Shown here piece after piece: positions 4,500-6,362 of a stretch of DNA of 6,362 nucleotides. The stretch spans positions 1 to 6,362 of the forward strand of contig CAZSDZ010000087.1 of assembly GCA_964605795.1 (NCBI GenBank). The letters run 5' to 3'. Position 1 is the first letter of the stretch. Every line of letters begins with the position of its first letter. The notes beneath the pieces are model-generated. The model was not told the DNA's origin. It saw only the letters and a program-made list of their open reading frames with translations, and did not search any database. The position numbers and the translations under genes are program-made. This DNA is from JAFGOM01 sp964605795. Its GTDB lineage: Archaea > Halobacteriota > Methanomicrobia > Methanomicrobiales > Methanospirillaceae.

Positions 4500-5744
4500 T
4501 CAGGCAAACATCTCACCGGCAGATGAGTATATCCGCCTATCATGCCTGCCAAAGTCACACACTATTTTATCAAGTGCCTGCAGGAAATCTTCCTGAGTTA
4601 CGGCATTATGATCCTGCCTTATTGCAAACATACCGGCTTCAGTACAGATGGCACGCATATCTGACCCGTTCTTACCCTCTGTTAATCGTGCAAGTTCGTG
4701 GAGATCGACGTCATCCCCGATCTTCATTCCTTTTGTGTGGACCTCAAGAATTGCATGCCTGCCATCGGTGTCAGGGAGGGGTATCTCGATTATCCGGTCA
4801 AATCTTCCCGGCCGCAGAAGGGCAATATCCAGGATATCGATCCGGTTGGTTGCACCGATAATTTTAACGTCCCCTCTCTTCTCAAACCCGTCAAGTGCGG
4901 CGAGCAGTTGCATGAGTGTCCGCTGGACTTCACGATCTCCCGATGTCATGGTATCGGTCCGCGATGCTCCGACTGCATCGATCTCATCGATAAAGACGAT
5001 AGAAGGTGCCTTGTCCCGGGCGAGATCAAATAATTCCCTGACAAGCCGGGCTCCTTCACCGATATACTTCTGGACCAGTTCTGATGCAACGACATGAAGG
5101 AAACAGGCGTTTGTCTCATGTGCAACCGCTTTTGCCAATAATGTCTTCCCGGTCCCGGGAGGTCCATGGAGGAGAACACCGTTTGGCGGAACGATCCCGA
5201 TACGGGTGAAGATATCAGGTTTTGTCATGGGGAGTTCTACTGCTTCGCGTATCTCTATTATCTGAGGTTCCAGACCACCGATATCGGCATAGGTCTCTCC
5301 GGGAGATTCAACGACCTCCATCCCGTACACCTGGGTATCGTAGGTTCCGGGAAGGACCTCCACGATGGCAAGTGACTGCTGGTTTAATGTACATCGGGAT
5401 CCGGACTGAATATCTTCAGGGTTTACTGATTGCGAGACACGCACCAGGAATCGCGGGCCTGCGCTGCTTCTGACCACGACACGTTTCTCATCAATGACAT
5501 CAGTAATCGTCCCGATAATGAGCGGAGGAGTCTTTAAATTCTCAACCTCCCCTTTGAGTTTCCTGACCTCACGCTCATACCGCAGCTTCTGTGTCTCGGT
5601 ATACCGTTTGTCTGCTTCCAACTGACGGATCTGCTCTTTATAATCCTGATTTTGGGATTCCATTGCACTGACCCGCTCAATCAGATATCGACAGATATCC
5701 TCAGGAGCCTTTGGATCATCTGTCTTTTCCTTACCCACATCCAT
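4500..5744 (-). CDS. pan: Proteasome-activating nucleotidase (PAN) paralogue 2
   Basis: This 414-residue paralogue, the usual PAN length, is an AAA+ unfoldase for the 20S proteasome. A coiled coil spans about 18-72, then linker prolines P73-P74, the OB domain (about 75-145), Walker A GPPGTGKT (194-201), pore loop 1 KYIGEG with Tyr227 where PAN1 has Phe, Walker B IVFIDEID (D253, E254), the conserved GDREVQRT (269-276), sensor 1 GATN (N300) and arginine fingers R314 and R317. It is clearly related to PAN1 along its full length but far from identical, so the duplication is old. The C-terminus reads EMFA: a hydrophobic-Phe-X tail in place of HbYX. The preceding helix SELV is VASELV rather than the commoner GSELV. 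It converges on the unknown gene and diverges from mbf1. The ATG at 5744 has no convincing Shine-Dalgarno sequence; a short-leader transcript is likely. Confidence 0.96.
   Translation of the reverse strand: MDVGKEKTDDPKAPEDICRYLIERVSAMESQNQDYKEQIRQLEADKRYTETQKLRYEREVRKLKGEVENLKTPPLIIGTITDVIDEKRVVVRSSAGPRFLVRVSQSVNPEDIQSGSRCTLNQQSLAIVEVLPGTYDTQVYGMEVVESPGETYADIGGLEPQIIEIREAVELPMTKPDIFTRIGIVPPNGVLLHGPPGTGKTLLAKAVAHETNACFLHVVASELVQKYIGEGARLVRELFDLARDKAPSIVFIDEIDAVGASRTDTMTSGDREVQRTLMQLLAALDGFEKRGDVKIIGATNRIDILDIALLRPGRFDRIIEIPLPDTDGRHAILEVHTKGMKIGDDVDLHELARLTEGKNGSDMRAICTEAGMFAIRQDHNAVTQEDFLQALDKIVCDFGRHDRRIYSSAGEMFA
4975..5015. repeat. 41-bp perfect inverted repeat, PAN2 copy
   Basis: This is the reverse complement of 3455-3495, over the PAN2 Walker B region. 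The coding sequence immediately either side differs from PAN1 at most third codon positions, so the block of complete identity stands out. Confidence 0.9.
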
Positions 5745-5761
5745 CGTGTTTTCTCAATTAG

Positions 5762-5769
5762 CTATATAG
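5762..5769 (+). promoter_or_regulatory. Palindromic TATA box, probably for mbf1
   Basis: CTATATAG reads the same on both strands. For mbf1 it predicts transcription from about 5792 and a leader of about 11 bases. For PAN2 its centre is only 22 bases from the ATG, rather close, so it fits mbf1 better, although a leaderless PAN2 transcript from it is not excluded. Confidence 0.5.
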
Positions 5770-5778
5770 GATTATGTG

Positions 5779-5787
5779 ACTATATGA
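5779..5787 (-). promoter_or_regulatory. Candidate TATA box of PAN2
   Basis: The minus strand reads TCATATAGT. Transcription would start near 5757 with a leader of about 13 bases before the PAN2 ATG. It lies on the far side of the palindromic TATA element, so the two promoters would overlap. Confidence 0.4.
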
Positions 5788-5802
5788 TGATTGCGAAAGT
5801 AT

Positions 5803-6306
5803 ATGCAGTGTGAAATGTGTGGATCCTCATCCAAGGGACCATTGAAGCGAGTCCGAATCGAAGGAGCTGAACTGTTAGTCTGTTCTGCCTGTGCCAGATA
5901 CGGCGTTGAGGTGCAGGGACAGCGGGCATCAGTTCCATCCTTTTCTTCTCAAAAAACCCAGTATGACAGATCATCACCACAACCAAAACCCACCCGTTCC
6001 CGTGATGTTTTTGACATGATAGAAGGGGATATTGTTGATAATTACTCAGATATCATCAGAAAAGCCAGAATGGAGAAGGGTCTCTCCCAAAAAGAACTCG
6101 CTCTTGAGATGAAAGAGAAAGAACTTCTTGTTAAAAAGATAGAGAAAGGGGATCTCATCCCCGAAGACTCTGTTCGCAGGAAATTTGAGAAGATCTTAGG
6201 GATTTCACTCATCGAATCAGGCGGTTTTGATTCAAAAGATCAGCACCAGAGCCGGATGGCAACCACGATGGGGGATGTCATCAAGATAAAAAAGATCAAG
6301 AGATAA
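5803..6306 (+). CDS. mbf1: Archaeal multiprotein bridging factor 1 (MBF1)
   Basis: This 167-residue protein has the archaeal MBF1 architecture. An N-terminal zinc ribbon uses C3, C6, C27 and C30 (MQCEMCG and LLVCSACARYG). A flexible Ser/Gln/Pro-rich linker covers about 38-66. A Cro/C1-type helix-turn-helix (about 79-140) includes KARMEKGLSQKELALEM, KKIEKGDLIP and VRRKFEKILGISL. The tail is strongly basic (KIKKIKR). Eukaryotic MBF1 is a transcriptional coactivator linked to ribosome quality control; the archaeal protein has been associated with the 30S ribosomal subunit, so a translation-related role is more likely than classical gene regulation. The ATG at 5803 gives the typical MQCEMCG start; a TTG at 5791 would add four residues but has no support. 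No Shine-Dalgarno sequence is evident. It diverges from PAN2, next to protein-degradation genes. Confidence 0.94.
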   Translation: MQCEMCGSSSKGPLKRVRIEGAELLVCSACARYGVEVQGQRASVPSFSSQKTQYDRSSPQPKPTRSRDVFDMIEGDIVDNYSDIIRKARMEKGLSQKELALEMKEKELLVKKIEKGDLIPEDSVRRKFEKILGISLIESGGFDSKDQHQSRMATTMGDVIKIKKIKR

Positions 6307-6362
6307 GACGTATCCTATCTATATTATAGGGTAAATTATAAAACTCAGAAGATATAAATAAT
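6307..6362. other. AT-rich tail after mbf1
   Basis: A small stem (CCTAT at 6314-6318 with ATAGG at 6326-6330) follows mbf1, without a U-tract. GATATAAATAAT at the very edge resembles a TATA box for a gene beyond the window. Neither can be confirmed here. Confidence 0.25.

Noticed and set aside
1..6362. CRISPR array, tRNA, rRNA or insertion sequence
   Set aside because: No regularly spaced short repeats, cloverleaf sequence, transposase frame or terminal inverted repeats were seen. The only long inverted repeat lies within the coding sequence of two paralogues.

Overview
The window looks like chromosomal DNA of a methanogenic archaeon, most likely in the order Methanomicrobiales (Methanospirillum-like). 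The reasons are two genes for the archaeal proteasome-activating nucleotidase PAN, an archaeal-type multiprotein bridging factor 1 (MBF1) with an N-terminal zinc ribbon, a small subunit of archaeal phosphomevalonate dehydratase (DUF126, aconitase X swivel domain), a secreted tandem PKD-domain protein of the kind abundant in these methanogens, TATA-like promoter elements, nearly leaderless starts and U-tract terminators. The genus assignment is recollection and inference, not a database result.

Layout from left to right: (1) 1-1360, minus strand, a secreted PKD-repeat surface protein that runs off the left edge. (2) 1361-1659, a shared divergent intergenic region. (3) 1660-2211, plus strand, a TPR-repeat protein. 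(4) 2212-2343, a convergent intergenic region with a U-tract on each strand. (5) 2344-2739, minus strand, the phosphomevalonate dehydratase small subunit. (6) 2740-2782, only 43 bp, with two interleaved divergent promoters. (7) 2783-3946, plus strand, PAN paralogue 1. (8) 3974-4429, plus strand, an unrecognised Tyr-rich protein of 151 residues. (9) 4500-5744, minus strand, PAN paralogue 2. (10) 5745-5802, a 58-bp divergent promoter region. (11) 5803-6306, plus strand, MBF1. The last 56 bases hold only AT-rich sequence.

The most interesting part is the pair of diverged PAN genes that converge on the unknown gene. Both keep Walker A, Walker B, sensor 1 and the arginine fingers, so both should be active ATPases, but they deviate in opposite places. 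PAN1 has a shortened coiled coil and has lost the Asp-Arg of the usual GDREVQRT segment near pore loop 2, yet ends in a textbook HbYX proteasome-docking tail (MYL). PAN2 has a full-length coiled coil and a normal GDREVQRT segment but ends in MFA, with Phe in place of the docking Tyr. This fits specialised homohexamers, or a mixed ring in which the two subunits contribute different functions. The genes also share a perfect 41-bp inverted repeat across the Walker B region, unusual against their otherwise diverged codons and suggestive of gene conversion. Most genes appear to have their own promoter; only the unknown gene sits close enough behind PAN1 to be cotranscribed with it. No tRNA, rRNA, CRISPR array or insertion sequence was seen.
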